Source: an uncultured Bacteroidota bacterium (GTDB lineage Bacteria > Bacteroidota > Bacteroidia > Flavobacteriales > Flavobacteriaceae). From it: 55,804 bases of DNA. Below, one piece after another: positions 44,933 to 54,513 of this stretch. How positions within the stretch are numbered: position 1 is the first letter of the stretch; each line of letters opens with the position of its first letter. The translations under genes were made by a program, and so were the position numbers. The notes under the pieces are model-generated. The model made no database searches. It was not told the origin of the DNA and saw only the letters and a program-made list of their open reading frames with translations. Location: assembly GCA_902517895.1 (NCBI GenBank), contig CABYEA010000009.1, forward strand, positions 1-55,804, given 5' to 3'.

Positions 44933-46165
44933 TTAATTAAATTTAATTGAATCTTTTGGGGAGACCTTTGAAACCAAAAGGCTTGGAAAAAAAATTGAAA
45001 TAACACACAACATAAAAACAATTATATTTAGAATAAATATATGGGAAAATTCGATAAAAACAGGAACACTATCAACATAGTAAATTTTCGGATCTAGTGT
45101 GATTATTTTATACTTATTCTGAATTGTAAGAATTAATAATCCAATTACATTTCCTATTAAAATACCAATTAGAATTAAGTAAGACGCAGTATATATGAAA
45201 AACTTCTGAAGAGATTTATTTGATAAACCAAACGCTTTCAATATTCCAATCATATTTGTTCTTTCAAGAATTAGAACCAGTAAAACTGAAATTATATTTA
45301 CAGAGGCTACTAAAATCATAATAAATATAATTGCATAAATATTTTTATCGAAAAGCCCAATCCATTCATAAACAGAAAAATATTTTTGCTTGATCGTTAT
45401 AACATCATAATCAGGTGGTGAATTTAAATATATGTTTTCACTAGTCGACTGTAAATATTTCATGTCATGAATAAAAATTTCCAAGGAACTAATTTCATCA
45501 TCATCCCATTTTGAAATTCTTCTAATCTGTTTAATATCGCCAAAAATAAATTTTGAATCTAGCTCCTCAAAACCTGAATCATAAATACCAACAACAATTA
45601 ATTTTATAACATATGGATTTGGATTGTCATAGTTTGAAAATAACATTTGGAAGCTTCCATCTACTTTTAAATTGAGCTTGTCCGCTAGTGTTTTTGAAAT
45701 TAGAACATCATTAGAAAAATCATCTGAAAATAGGGGGATTTTTCCTTCAACAATATATTTTTTGATTCTACTAAAATCATAATTTTTTTCTAGCCCCTTA
45801 AAATATAATCCATCAAAATCTTGGGTTGTTCTAACAATTCCAAATTTTGAAATAGTTCTTTCAATATTTTTTACTTCTGGAATAGAATTTAAATAATCTA
45901 TAAATTTTAGATTTGGTGAAATAGGGTTAACAGAATTTTCATTAATTGTATTATTAAAGCTTTGTATTATTATATGACTTTCAAAAGATGAAATTTTTTC
46001 CTTAATCTCTCTTTGCATACCAAAACCAACTCCAATAGAAATTATCATTACAATAATCCCAAGGGCGATTGCAATAACTCCGATTTTTATTATTGGAGCC
46101 GATACACTATTTTTATGTGCTTTAGTACTTAAAATTCTTTTCGATAGAAAATGTTCAAAATTCAA
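44933..46165 (-). CDS. FtsX/LolCE-type ABC transporter permease
   Basis: A 410-residue permease with an N-terminal helix (about 28-50, IGVIAIALGIIVMIISIGVG), a periplasmic MacB-like domain (about 55-270), and three C-terminal helices (about 275-300, 322-346 and 375-400) with the FtsX-type ILKAFGLSNKSLQKFF motif. LolC/E-like permeases move lipoproteins, others peptides or cell-division signals. The matching ATPase may be encoded elsewhere; the ftsE gene on the other strand at 47367 is not its neighbour. The start is a TTG at 46165, which keeps the conserved MNFE...KR opening of this family, and it overlaps the start of the opposite-strand NamZ gene by 15 nt. Confidence 0.8.
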   Translation of the reverse strand: MNFEHFLSKRILSTKAHKNSVSAPIIKIGVIAIALGIIVMIISIGVGFGMQREIKEKISSFESHIIIQSFNNTINENSVNPISPNLKFIDYLNSIPEVKNIERTISKFGIVRTTQDFDGLYFKGLEKNYDFSRIKKYIVEGKIPLFSDDFSNDVLISKTLADKLNLKVDGSFQMLFSNYDNPNPYVIKLIVVGIYDSGFEELDSKFIFGDIKQIRRISKWDDDEISSLEIFIHDMKYLQSTSENIYLNSPPDYDVITIKQKYFSVYEWIGLFDKNIYAIIFIMILVASVNIISVLLVLILERTNMIGILKAFGLSNKSLQKFFIYTASYLILIGILIGNVIGLLILTIQNKYKIITLDPKIYYVDSVPVFIEFSHIFILNIIVFMLCVISIFFPSLLVSKVSPKDSIKFN

Positions 46166-47359
46166 AATTCTGCTCTGTTTATAATTTTAGTTCTTACTTT
46201 TAGTTTTTTAGTTTACCCTAATAATAAAACTATTGATATTAAATCTAATGTTATTGTCGGAGCAAACCAAATATCAAAATATGAAAATCTGCTGAAAAAC
46301 AAGAGAATCGGTATTGTTGCCAACCACACTTCGGTTATTTTTAAAAAAAATTTAAGTTATACCCACCTTGTTGACTCTTTGATTAAATTAGATTTTGATG
46401 TAAGAAAAATTTTTGCTCCTGAACACGGTTTTAGAGGAACAGAGCCAAACGGTGCTAATATTGATGATGAAATTGACATTAAAACTGGTCTAAAAATAAT
46501 TTCATTACACGGAAAAAATAGAAAATATGGGGAAATTAATGATGAGGATCTAAATGACATAGATATTTTAATTTTTGACATTCAGGATGTAGGTGTTAGA
46601 TTCTACACTCACATATCTACATTACACTATGTAATGGAGGCTTCAGCAAGAAATAGCATTCCACTAATTGTTCTTGATAGGCCAAATCCAAATGCTCATT
46701 ATGTAGATGGTCCAGTTTTAGAATTGGAAAATAAAAGTTTTATAGGTATGCATGAAGTTCCCATTGTATACGGGTTAACAATCGGAGAATATGCAAAAAT
46801 GATAAATAATGAAGGGTGGCTAAAGAATAAAATAAAATCAGATTTAATACTAATTAAACTCGAAAATTATGAGAGAAATAAAGAATATGATTTACCCATT
46901 ATCCCTTCTCCAAATTTACCAAACCAAAAATCTATAAATTTATATCCTTCACTTTGTTTATTTGAAGGAACAAATGTAAGTGTAGGAAGAGGGACTGACT
47001 TACAATTTCAAATTTATGGAAGCCCATTCTTAGATAAGAAGAAAAATGAATATAAATTCACTCCTGTAAAAAACAATGGGTCAAAATACCCAAAACACGA
47101 AAAAACCTTATGCTTTGGAAAGATTTTAACAAATACTAAAAGACTATATAAATTTAATTTATCTTATATTTTAGAAGCATACGCTGACACATCTAATAAA
47201 GAAGATTTTTTTAATAATTATTTTATTAAGCTAGCTGGAACCGAAAATTTACAAAATCAAATTGTTAGAGATGAGAACGAGGATGAGATTGTCAAATCAT
47301 GGCAAGAAAAATTGAATATTTACAAAAGAATAAGAACGAAATACTTAATTTATAATTAA
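46151..47359 (+). CDS. NamZ-like exo-beta-N-acetylmuramidase (DUF1343)
   Basis: A 402-residue secreted protein with a hydrophobic signal (about 8-22). DUF1343 motifs are NKRIGIVANHTS, IFAPEHGFRGTEPNGA, DILIFDIQDVGVRFYTHIST, LDRPNPN, GMHEVPIVYGLTIGEYA and NLYPSLCLFEGTNVSVGRGTD. The characterised member NamZ removes terminal MurNAc from peptidoglycan fragments. It would act in the periplasm. Its first codons are antisense to the first codons of the FtsX-like permease (46151-46165), so the two promoters must lie inside each other's coding sequence. The ftsE gene follows after 7 nt on the same strand. Confidence 0.87.
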   Translation: MFKIQNSALFIILVLTFSFLVYPNNKTIDIKSNVIVGANQISKYENLLKNKRIGIVANHTSVIFKKNLSYTHLVDSLIKLDFDVRKIFAPEHGFRGTEPNGANIDDEIDIKTGLKIISLHGKNRKYGEINDEDLNDIDILIFDIQDVGVRFYTHISTLHYVMEASARNSIPLIVLDRPNPNAHYVDGPVLELENKSFIGMHEVPIVYGLTIGEYAKMINNEGWLKNKIKSDLILIKLENYERNKEYDLPIIPSPNLPNQKSINLYPSLCLFEGTNVSVGRGTDLQFQIYGSPFLDKKKNEYKFTPVKNNGSKYPKHEKTLCFGKILTNTKRLYKFNLSYILEAYADTSNKEDFFNNYFIKLAGTENLQNQIVRDENEDEIVKSWQEKLNIYKRIRTKYLIYN

Positions 47360-47366
47360 AATTTTA

Positions 47367-48071
47367 ATGAAGAAAAAAGTTTTAGAATATAAAAATGTAG
47401 AAATTAAATTGGACTCTGATTTAAAAATATTGGGGTTGACATTAATTATAAATGAGGGGGAATTTGTTTTTTTAGTAGGAAAGACTGGTTCAGGAAAATC
47501 AAGCATTTTGAAATCAATGTACTCAGAAAATAAAATTTTAGATGGTGAAGCTAAAATTTCAAATACAAATCTTAAAACCATTAGTGAAAAGAATATTCCT
47601 TTTCTTAGAAGAAAAATTGGAATTATATTTCAAGATTTTCAGCTTTTGAAAGATCGAACTGTTTATAAAAATTTAGAATTTGTTTTAAATGCAACCGGAT
47701 GGAGTAAACATAATGAGAAAAAAGATAGGATTGTATCTTGTTTACAAAAGGTCCACATTTCAGAAATATCAAATAAGTATCCAAGTCAACTTTCTGGAGG
47801 TCAAAAACAAAAGGTTGCAATTGCAAGATCTTTACTAAACGAACCTGAGATAATTATCGCTGATGAGCCTACGGGTAACTTAGACCCTAAAAGTAGTATT
47901 GAAATAATGAATGTATTAGAAGAGATTAATCAAAATGGTAATACCATAGTTATGGCCACACATGATTTCAGTCTTTTACATAAATTCAAAGGAAGAATTC
48001 TGAGGTGTAGGAACGGAAAAATTGATGAAATCTTTCAAAAAGATTTAAATATTGAAACCGTCTACGAATGA
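47367..48071 (+). CDS. ftsE: Cell-division ABC ATPase FtsE
   Basis: A 234-residue ATPase with Walker A GKTGSGKSS (38-46), Q-loop FQDFQLL, signature LSGGQKQKVAIARS, Walker B IIIADEPTGNLD and H-loop TTHD-like ATHDF. It groups with FtsE by the DFQLLKDRTVYKN segment. FtsEX drives peptidoglycan hydrolases at the septum; the partner ftsX is not adjacent. It overlaps the next gene by 4 nt (ATGA), a link to a glycosyltransferase that is frequent in this class. Confidence 0.88.
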   Translation: MKKKVLEYKNVEIKLDSDLKILGLTLIINEGEFVFLVGKTGSGKSSILKSMYSENKILDGEAKISNTNLKTISEKNIPFLRRKIGIIFQDFQLLKDRTVYKNLEFVLNATGWSKHNEKKDRIVSCLQKVHISEISNKYPSQLSGGQKQKVAIARSLLNEPEIIIADEPTGNLDPKSSIEIMNVLEEINQNGNTIVMATHDFSLLHKFKGRILRCRNGKIDEIFQKDLNIETVYE

Positions 48072-48943
48072 TATCAATTTTAGTCCCATGTTTTGATTAT
48101 AACGCATATCCGCTTATTAGTATTTTAGAGAAACAAGCTTTAATGCTAAAAATAAAATTTGAAATCATATGTATTGATGATGGGTCTTTTTCATCTAAAA
48201 ACGAAATTAATCAAAAGATTAATCTGTTAACCAATTCTAAATTCATTGAATCTAGAAAAAATCGGGGGAGAATAAAAAATAGACTATTACTTGCTGAAAA
48301 ATCTCAATATGAATGGTTAATATTTTTAGATGTGGACTCTTTACCAATTGAAGAAAATTTTCTAAAAAATTATGTCGATCAATTAAATAAAGGAACGGTC
48401 ATCTTCGGAGGCTGCAAGTATAAAAAACCTATGAATGAAAATCATAATTTAAGATATGTGTTTGGCGTGCAAAGAGAAGAAATCATTAGTAATATTAGAA
48501 ATAAAAAACCCTATAAGTATGTTTTGTCACGTAATTTTTTGTGTAAAAGAAATATTCTAATAAGTGCCCTGTCATCAATTAAAACTATATCATATGGAAA
48601 TGATTACATATTTGGATCTATTCTCAAAAATATGGGGGTTGACATAATCCATATTGATAACCCAGTTTTAATAAATAATATTGATGAAAATCAAATTTTT
48701 GTAAAAAAAACACATCATGCACTGGATAATCTAATTAGCTCCTACAATAATAAAATTATTAAAAAACACAGCATTTCTATACTAAGGGCATATATAATTT
48801 TGGATATTCTTCTGATGAAGAAGATCTTTGTTAAACTTACTGATATATTTAAGAATTTACTTAAAAGAAATTTATACAAAAAAAATCCTAATTTGTTTTT
48901 GTTTGATGTTTACAGGTTAAATTATTTGTGTAAAATCAAATAA
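48068..48943 (+). CDS. Family 2 glycosyltransferase
   Basis: A 291-residue GT-A enzyme with ISILVPCFDYN, IICIDDGS and FLDVDSLPIEENFL (DxD motif), then a Lys-rich C-terminus (about 255-290) that may touch the membrane. It starts within the ftsE stop and ends 8 nt inside the convergent FdtA-like gene. It could act on a surface glycan together with the genes to its right, but ftsE linkage also allows a cell-envelope role. Substrate unknown. Confidence 0.82.
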   Translation: MISILVPCFDYNAYPLISILEKQALMLKIKFEIICIDDGSFSSKNEINQKINLLTNSKFIESRKNRGRIKNRLLLAEKSQYEWLIFLDVDSLPIEENFLKNYVDQLNKGTVIFGGCKYKKPMNENHNLRYVFGVQREEIISNIRNKKPYKYVLSRNFLCKRNILISALSSIKTISYGNDYIFGSILKNMGVDIIHIDNPVLINNIDENQIFVKKTHHALDNLISSYNNKIIKKHSISILRAYIILDILLMKKIFVKLTDIFKNLLKRNLYKKNPNLFLFDVYRLNYLCKIK

Positions 48944-49352
48944 GCTTAAATTGCTTAAATTGATCATAATCACGAAAATAATCAGACTCATCAAAATTAT
49001 CAGAAGCCAAAACCATGCAAATTGCAGCTGACGAAAAGTTTTCCATTTCCCTCCAAATTCCTTGAGGAATTAATAAGCCTTTATCAGGTTTATTTAACAT
49101 AACCTTTTTTCTTTTTTTTCCATCATCTAGTAAAACTTCAAAACTTCCACTGAGGGGGATCATTAATTGTACTAATTTTTTATGGGCATGACCTCCTCTA
49201 TACGAATCACTTGGAACATCATATAAATAGTAAACTCTTTTAATCGAAAATGGGATTACATCTTTTTCGATAACTGACAGTTTACCTCTTCCCTTTGGGT
49301 CTACTATTTTGGGAATATCGATTAAGACTACATCGTCAATTTTAGTATTCAT
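48936..49352 (-). CDS. FdtA/QdtA-like sugar 3,4-ketoisomerase (cupin)
   Basis: A 138-residue cupin of the WxcM/FdtA family with VDPKGRGKLSVIE, FSIKRVYYLYDVP, the RGGHAHKKL motif (catalytic H55/H57), LLIPQGIWREMENF and CMVLASDNFDE. FdtA and QdtA isomerise dTDP-4-keto-6-deoxyglucose to the 3-keto sugar on the way to 3-amino-3,6-dideoxyhexoses. The aminotransferase and acetyltransferase that should follow are not in the window. It is translationally coupled (4-nt overlap) to the downstream GT2 and is convergent, 8 nt overlapping, with the previous GT2. Confidence 0.85.
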   Translation of the reverse strand: MNTKIDDVVLIDIPKIVDPKGRGKLSVIEKDVIPFSIKRVYYLYDVPSDSYRGGHAHKKLVQLMIPLSGSFEVLLDDGKKRKKVMLNKPDKGLLIPQGIWREMENFSSAAICMVLASDNFDESDYFRDYDQFKQFKLI

Positions 49353-50167
49353 AGTGATTTAAATTTTTTAATTCCGTTTAATCCTACTAAGAATTTTCTA
49401 TAAACTTGTTCCCTGCTAATCATATTTTTTTTCTTTAATAAATAAATATGATGCACCAGCTTAAGGTATGATAAATAACCGTAAAACTTGTAAAAAATTG
49501 CTGCTCTCGCAAAAATATTTTTATCAATACCAGCAACTTGACCTGAGCTTTCTGAGGGATGGGTTAAAATAATTTTAGAACAAGATATTAATCCTAACTT
49601 CTTATTAAGAATATTTCTTAAAAAAATGTATTCATCACCTGTTTCAAACACAGCACCTAGTCCAAATAAAGGGTCAAATTTAATATTATTAGCAACAATC
49701 TTTTCCCTTTTGAATGCAATTAAAAACGAATTTATATATGAAATAGATTTATAATTGTGATTGGTAATTGAGGGGTAATTTTTAAAAAGAGAGCCGTTAT
49801 CATTTTTTGCATAATAAGTGATCACATCAGATTCATTTTGATTAAATGAATTCATAACAATTTCAGAAAAATTTTTTTCATAAATAACATCGTCATCACA
49901 TAATAAACATATATCGGCGCTTGATTTTGAAATTGCAAAATTTCGACTATTTGATAAGCCATTTGCCTGAATTCTATAATACTTTACATTAAATTTCTCA
50001 GAAATTGTATTCAAATCTTTTTCCGATTCAGATTGATCAACAACTATAATGGAATAATCTGTTGTGTTGCAGTTTTTGAACATATTATCTAAAAATGACA
50101 AGTTATTTCTCCCTTTGGTAGAGATTAAGATTTGTAAATTATTTGATTTTTTTAATACTTGTGTCAT
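49349..50167 (-). CDS. Family 2 glycosyltransferase
   Basis: A 272-residue GT-A enzyme with IIVVDQSESE, LSNSRNFAISKSSADICLLCDDDVIYE (DDD metal site), FDPLFGLGAVFETGDEYIFLR and a helical C-terminus. It precedes the FdtA-like gene in a two-gene unit, so it may use a 3-amino-6-deoxy sugar, though that is inference. It is divergent from the GT4-like gene, 36 nt apart. Confidence 0.83.
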   Translation of the reverse strand: MTQVLKKSNNLQILISTKGRNNLSFLDNMFKNCNTTDYSIIVVDQSESEKDLNTISEKFNVKYYRIQANGLSNSRNFAISKSSADICLLCDDDVIYEKNFSEIVMNSFNQNESDVITYYAKNDNGSLFKNYPSITNHNYKSISYINSFLIAFKREKIVANNIKFDPLFGLGAVFETGDEYIFLRNILNKKLGLISCSKIILTHPSESSGQVAGIDKNIFARAAIFYKFYGYLSYLKLVHHIYLLKKKNMISREQVYRKFLVGLNGIKKFKSL

Positions 50168-50175
50168 TAAAAAAT

Positions 50176-50183
50176 TATATTTG
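50176..50183 (+). promoter_or_regulatory. Candidate -7 element of the GT4-sulfotransferase-wzx unit
   Basis: TATATTTG, an exact TAnnTTTG, lies 20 nt before the ATG at 50204 in the short divergent gap. No good -33 element at the usual spacing. Confidence 0.35.
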
Positions 50184-50203
50184 AAAGTACTGAGAACAAT
50201 ATA

Positions 50204-51343
50204 ATGAAAATCTTACTTATCGGAGAATATAGTAATCTTCATAATTCTTTAAAAAAAGGATTGTTAAGTCTTGGGCATGAAGTTATTCTGCTAGGAAGTG
50301 GAGATGGTTTTAAAAAATATGATGTAGATATTTTAATAAAGTCAACGATTTTTGAAAACAAGTTTTTAAAAATTATTGCTAAAATAATAGATAAGATCTT
50401 TAAGTTTAGTTTAAACGAATTAGAGATTTATTTTAAATCTAAAAAAATAATAAAAAAATTTTCAAACTTTGATATTGTTCAACTCATTAACGAAAGTCCA
50501 TTTAATACATCAGCAAATTTAGAAATTAGCCTCCTTAAGTATATTTTTAAAAATAATAAGAAGGTTTTCTTATTAGCTTGTGGTGTAGATAATAAAAGTT
50601 TAAAATATGCAATTGATAAAAAATTTAGATACTCCATACTAACACCCTATTTCGAAAATAATTCTTTAAAAAAAGAATACCGACACATATTGAAGTACCT
50701 TAATTCAGATTACAATAAACTAAGTAATTATATCGAAAAAAATATTCAAGGAATAATTTCTTCAGACTTAGACTATCATATTCCATACTTCAATTCCAAA
50801 AAATATCTTGGAATGATACCTAATCCTATTGATATTGATAACTTAAATGATTATGCTAACCCTCTCAGCAAAAAAATTGTGATACTACATGCAATTAACT
50901 CAAAAAATAAACTAAAAAAAGGAAATAAATTTTTTGAAAAGTCATTATCAATAATTGAAGCTAAGTATTCAAATAAAATAAAGGTTGTAAGAACAATTGA
51001 TAAGTCCTATTCAGATCATATAAAAAATGTAAAAAATTGTAATATACTTTTGGATCAAGTTTATGCATATGATCAAGGTTATAATGCACTGGAAGCAATG
51101 GCACTGGGTAAAGTAGTATTGACAGGTGCTGAAAAAGAATGGAGAGAGCATTATAATATTGTTGAAGATCATGTCGTTATTAATGCAATGCCAGATATTT
51201 CATATTTGGTTGAAAAATTATCACTGTTAATTGAAAACCCAGGAAAAATAAAAATCATCTCAAAAAACGCTAGAGAATTTATTTTAAAATATCACGATTA
51301 TAAAACTATCACAAAAAAATATTTGGAGGCTTGGGAGAATTAA
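50204..51343 (+). CDS. Glycosyltransferase, GT4-like
   Basis: A 379-residue GT-B-type protein beginning MKILLIGEYSNLHNSLKKGL, with VEIILLGSGDG-like residues and a C-terminal half with YDQGYNALEAMALGKVVLTGAE (the E-rich donor-binding motif of GT4), followed by NIVEDHVVINAMPD. It would transfer a sugar from a nucleotide donor. It overlaps the sulfotransferase gene by 13 nt, so both are translated together and may act on the same glycan. Confidence 0.75.
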   Translation: MKILLIGEYSNLHNSLKKGLLSLGHEVILLGSGDGFKKYDVDILIKSTIFENKFLKIIAKIIDKIFKFSLNELEIYFKSKKIIKKFSNFDIVQLINESPFNTSANLEISLLKYIFKNNKKVFLLACGVDNKSLKYAIDKKFRYSILTPYFENNSLKKEYRHILKYLNSDYNKLSNYIEKNIQGIISSDLDYHIPYFNSKKYLGMIPNPIDIDNLNDYANPLSKKIVILHAINSKNKLKKGNKFFEKSLSIIEAKYSNKIKVVRTIDKSYSDHIKNVKNCNILLDQVYAYDQGYNALEAMALGKVVLTGAEKEWREHYNIVEDHVVINAMPDISYLVEKLSLLIENPGKIKIISKNAREFILKYHDYKTITKKYLEAWEN

Positions 51344-52254
51344 TTGAACATTTAAAGCCAAATTTTTTTATTCCTGGTGCAGCAAAATCAGGAACAACTA
51401 CTTTGCATGACATACTGAATACACATCCTGAAATATCAATGTCATCGATCAAAGAACCAGGATATTGGAAAAATAAAAATTTTAACGAATTTGGAAGCAC
51501 TGAAATAATTAATTATCAAAATTTATTTGTAAAAACAAGAAAGATTAAAGGTGAATCTAGTACGGCATATATGTACTATGATAGGTTTATAAATAATATA
51601 AAGAATAATTACGAGGAACCTCCAAAGTTTATATTTATTTTAAGGAATCCTATTGACAGATATATTTCTCATGTAAATTGGATGAAGGGTCTGGGATTAG
51701 AAAAAAATAAACTTGGGGAAATAATTAATATATCAGCAGAGTTTAATTTTAAAGAATATAATGATTATCCAAAATATTATTATGAGTTTGGTTTATATTA
51801 TAGATGGATAAAAAGATTTTTAAATGATTTTGGTAATGATAATATTAAAATAATAACGTTTGAGAAGTTATTAAAAAACAAACTATCAACCATTAATGAA
51901 TGTTTTGATTTTATCGGAGTTAGACCGCTAAATAAAATCAAAGAAATTAATTCTAATAAAACAAGAGAAATAGTTTTTCCAAGTGCATATCATTTTATTA
52001 GAAAATCTTTTTCTGGTAAAATGAAATACACAAAGGTCGGTAAGTATTTTCTACCAAAAAAAATTAGAACAATAATCAAAGGTCTAATAAAATTTGCAAT
52101 TAAAAATTGGATTAGTATTGAATCAAAAAAACAAAAAGTTTCAAATAAACACAGAAAAATATTGAGGGAGAAATATTATGAAGATGTAAAGGCTTTAAAA
52201 AAAGAATTAAATTATGATTTTCCGGAATGGGAAGATTTTAAAATAAATCAATGA
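51331..52254 (+). CDS. PAPS-dependent sulfotransferase
   Basis: A 307-residue sulfotransferase. The 5'-phosphosulfate loop PGAAKSGTTTL lies at residues 15-25 and the 3'-phosphate motif RNPIDRYISH at 105-114 (R105, S113), both matching sulfotransferases that use PAPS. The C-terminal helices are Lys-rich. Start is a TTG at 51331, the only reasonable one because the P-loop begins at residue 15. It overlaps the GT4-like gene by 13 nt and wzx by 4 nt, which suggests it sulfates the surface glycan made by this group. Sulfate donors would have to come from other loci. Confidence 0.88.
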   Translation: MGELIEHLKPNFFIPGAAKSGTTTLHDILNTHPEISMSSIKEPGYWKNKNFNEFGSTEIINYQNLFVKTRKIKGESSTAYMYYDRFINNIKNNYEEPPKFIFILRNPIDRYISHVNWMKGLGLEKNKLGEIINISAEFNFKEYNDYPKYYYEFGLYYRWIKRFLNDFGNDNIKIITFEKLLKNKLSTINECFDFIGVRPLNKIKEINSNKTREIVFPSAYHFIRKSFSGKMKYTKVGKYFLPKKIRTIIKGLIKFAIKNWISIESKKQKVSNKHRKILREKYYEDVKALKKELNYDFPEWEDFKINQ

Positions 52255-53504
52255 ATTTTATAAAAACTTCATTTTTATCAGGTTTAAGTACAGTAATTAG
52301 CTTATTAGCAAGACTAATATCTACAAAGATTGTTGCTGTTTACTTAGGTACGAATGGTATGTTTTTGATGGGACAAATTAAAGATTTTCTAAGATTAGGA
52401 AATACAATTGGTTCATTTGGAATTGAAAATGGAATTGTCAAATATGTATCTGAATATGAAAATGAAAAAACTAAACTTAGTAATATTATTGGAACAAGTT
52501 TTAAAATTAACTTCATAAGTGCGTTAATTTTTTCAGGTTTAATTATAGCATTCAAAAATCAAATTGCAGATTTTCTTCAGATTAATTTTAGTGAAAATTT
52601 TTACTTTTTAATTTTGATTTTTTCGATAATATCAGCTTCGATACACACTTGTTTTTTATCAATTTATAATGGTCTTAACAAAATTAAACTCTATGTATTA
52701 GTTAATATTTTTTCAAATATAGTATCTGCAATAATTCTTGTAATTCTGGTTTTAGAAATGGAAATAATTGGCGCATTTTATGCACTTGCAATTAATCAAA
52801 TATTTTCACTTTTTATAAATGTTATATTCTTTTTCATTTACAAACCATTTGAAATAGAATGGATTTTTAAACAATTTGTTTATGATAATTTGAAGAAATT
52901 ATCGAGTTTTTCTGTTATGGCTGTAGTTGGACCTACATGCTTAATAATTTCGACATTTATAGTTAGAGATTTTATATTTGCTGAATTTGGATCTGATCAT
53001 GCAGGTTCTTGGGAAGCGATGTGGAGAATCTCAGCAATATATCTTTTATTTTTAATTACAACTTTTAAATTTTATTTAATACCTACTTTTTCTAAACTTA
53101 ATAATAATGAATTGAAAAAAGAGGTTTTTAAAATTTGGAAAATAGTTATCCCAATTATTATAATAATTACTGTCGGTGTTTACATTACAAAAGACCTGAT
53201 CATAAACATTTTATTATCAGAAGAATTTATGTTAATCAACACCATAATTTTCTTTCACCTAATGGGAGACATAATTAAAATAAATTGTTGGGTTTTAGGA
53301 AATATAATGATCTCTAAAGCAGACACTAAAAGTTTTATATTTTTTCAAATTGAGTGGTCAGTTGTATTTGTATTATTAACATATTTATTTATTGATAAAT
53401 ATGGATTTGTAGGCGTTTCAATTTCCTATTTTATAACGTACATAATCCATTTTAGTTTATTAAATCTATACTTTAGAAAGCTTCTATGGATTAATAAAGG
53501 TTAA
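52251..53504 (+). CDS. wzx: O-antigen/polysaccharide flippase (Wzx-like)
   Basis: A 417-residue membrane protein with about 12 helices of the MOP superfamily (FLSGLSTVISLLARLISTK, FLRLGNTIGSFGIENGIVKYV, YVLVNIFSNIVSAIILVIL). It should move lipid-linked oligosaccharide across the inner membrane. It is the last gene of the plus-strand GT4-sulfotransferase-wzx unit and is convergent with the GNAT gene, with a 26-nt gap and no clear terminator. Confidence 0.85.
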   Translation: MNFIKTSFLSGLSTVISLLARLISTKIVAVYLGTNGMFLMGQIKDFLRLGNTIGSFGIENGIVKYVSEYENEKTKLSNIIGTSFKINFISALIFSGLIIAFKNQIADFLQINFSENFYFLILIFSIISASIHTCFLSIYNGLNKIKLYVLVNIFSNIVSAIILVILVLEMEIIGAFYALAINQIFSLFINVIFFFIYKPFEIEWIFKQFVYDNLKKLSSFSVMAVVGPTCLIISTFIVRDFIFAEFGSDHAGSWEAMWRISAIYLLFLITTFKFYLIPTFSKLNNNELKKEVFKIWKIVIPIIIIITVGVYITKDLIINILLSEEFMLINTIIFFHLMGDIIKINCWVLGNIMISKADTKSFIFFQIEWSVVFVLLTYLFIDKYGFVGVSISYFITYIIHFSLLNLYFRKLLWINKG

Positions 53505-53530
53505 AATTCTTAGCCCTCAACAATTTTTTT

Positions 53531-54502
53531 CTATATGATCAGATTATTTAATTTATAAAAATTTGATGTGGTAATTTCATAAAAATCATGTGTTAGTGAC
53601 CTAGCACCATATCCTTCTTTCCAATAATTTAATCCATTATTTATCTTCATTCCATTCTGTTCATGAGAATTACCAAAATCAAAGTACTTATAATTAGATA
53701 GATGATCAGTTATTAAGTTATAAAATAGAAAATCAAGCGAGCCAAGAGAATTTTTCTCTGAGTTTGATCCAATGTACTGTACATGAGCGACATTTTTTGT
53801 TAGAAAAATTGTAGTTCCTGCAACTATCTGACCCTCATGATAAATATTGAATTGTTTAATATTATTTTTAAAATTCCTTTTAAGATTTTTTATATCCTCC
53901 AAACTATGAACTGGATTTACGTCATGTCTGTTCGATAGTGTTGGTATTAATATAGAATTCCAAAAATCGTCTAAATCATTGGTTTCTTTTATTTCTAATT
54001 TATTCTTTTTACCCCTTTTATATCCTTGGATTCTGTCTTTTGAAATTTTATTTTTACTTTTCATATCAATAACAGAAATAATATCTCTCCTATATATTTT
54101 TGCTCCAGCAACATATGACAAATAATCAAGTTCTCCGTTAAAATAAGAATTGTAAATTGAAGGGATTTGTTTAATATATAGCTTCTTTATCGAATTTTTG
54201 TCAAAATACTTTAGCAAGTGGGTAAATAATTCAATGTACTTCAAAAATTTAATATCCCCCTTAACTAGAACTCCTCCATAGCTAAGACCCTCATGAGAAT
54301 AAGCCTCACCATCTCGAAAATTACAAGGGAATAATGCAATAAGCTCAGAATTATAAAATATTAACAATGAAAAATCGTCAAATTTTTCTGCATGGTAATC
54401 CATAAATTCTCTTTTAAATAAAAAAGTTGAGTTTTTAGAAATCTCTACAAAATTATTCCAGTCAACTTTATAGCTATCGTTGTAAGTTTTTATGGAAAAC
54501 AT
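53531..54502 (-). CDS. GNAT/FemAB-like acyltransferase
   Basis: A 323-residue protein with two halves like FemAB/GNAT enzymes: N-terminal SLLIFYNSELIALFPCNF, GLSYGGVLV, then HDVNPVHSLEDI and a C-terminal IVAGTTIFLTKNVAHVQYIGSN, FDFGNSHEQNGMKINNGLNYWKEGYGARSL. Members in glycan loci acylate amino sugars. It starts 11 nt after blh on the same strand, so it may be cotranscribed with the retinal gene, while its function fits the glycan genes to its left. Acyl donor unknown. Confidence 0.72.
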   Translation of the reverse strand: MFSIKTYNDSYKVDWNNFVEISKNSTFLFKREFMDYHAEKFDDFSLLIFYNSELIALFPCNFRDGEAYSHEGLSYGGVLVKGDIKFLKYIELFTHLLKYFDKNSIKKLYIKQIPSIYNSYFNGELDYLSYVAGAKIYRRDIISVIDMKSKNKISKDRIQGYKRGKKNKLEIKETNDLDDFWNSILIPTLSNRHDVNPVHSLEDIKNLKRNFKNNIKQFNIYHEGQIVAGTTIFLTKNVAHVQYIGSNSEKNSLGSLDFLFYNLITDHLSNYKYFDFGNSHEQNGMKINNGLNYWKEGYGARSLTHDFYEITTSNFYKLNNLII

Positions 54503-54513
54503 CGATTATAATT

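Noticed and set aside
53505-53530. Terminator between convergent wzx and GNAT genes
   Set aside because: Only a short T run without a stem.
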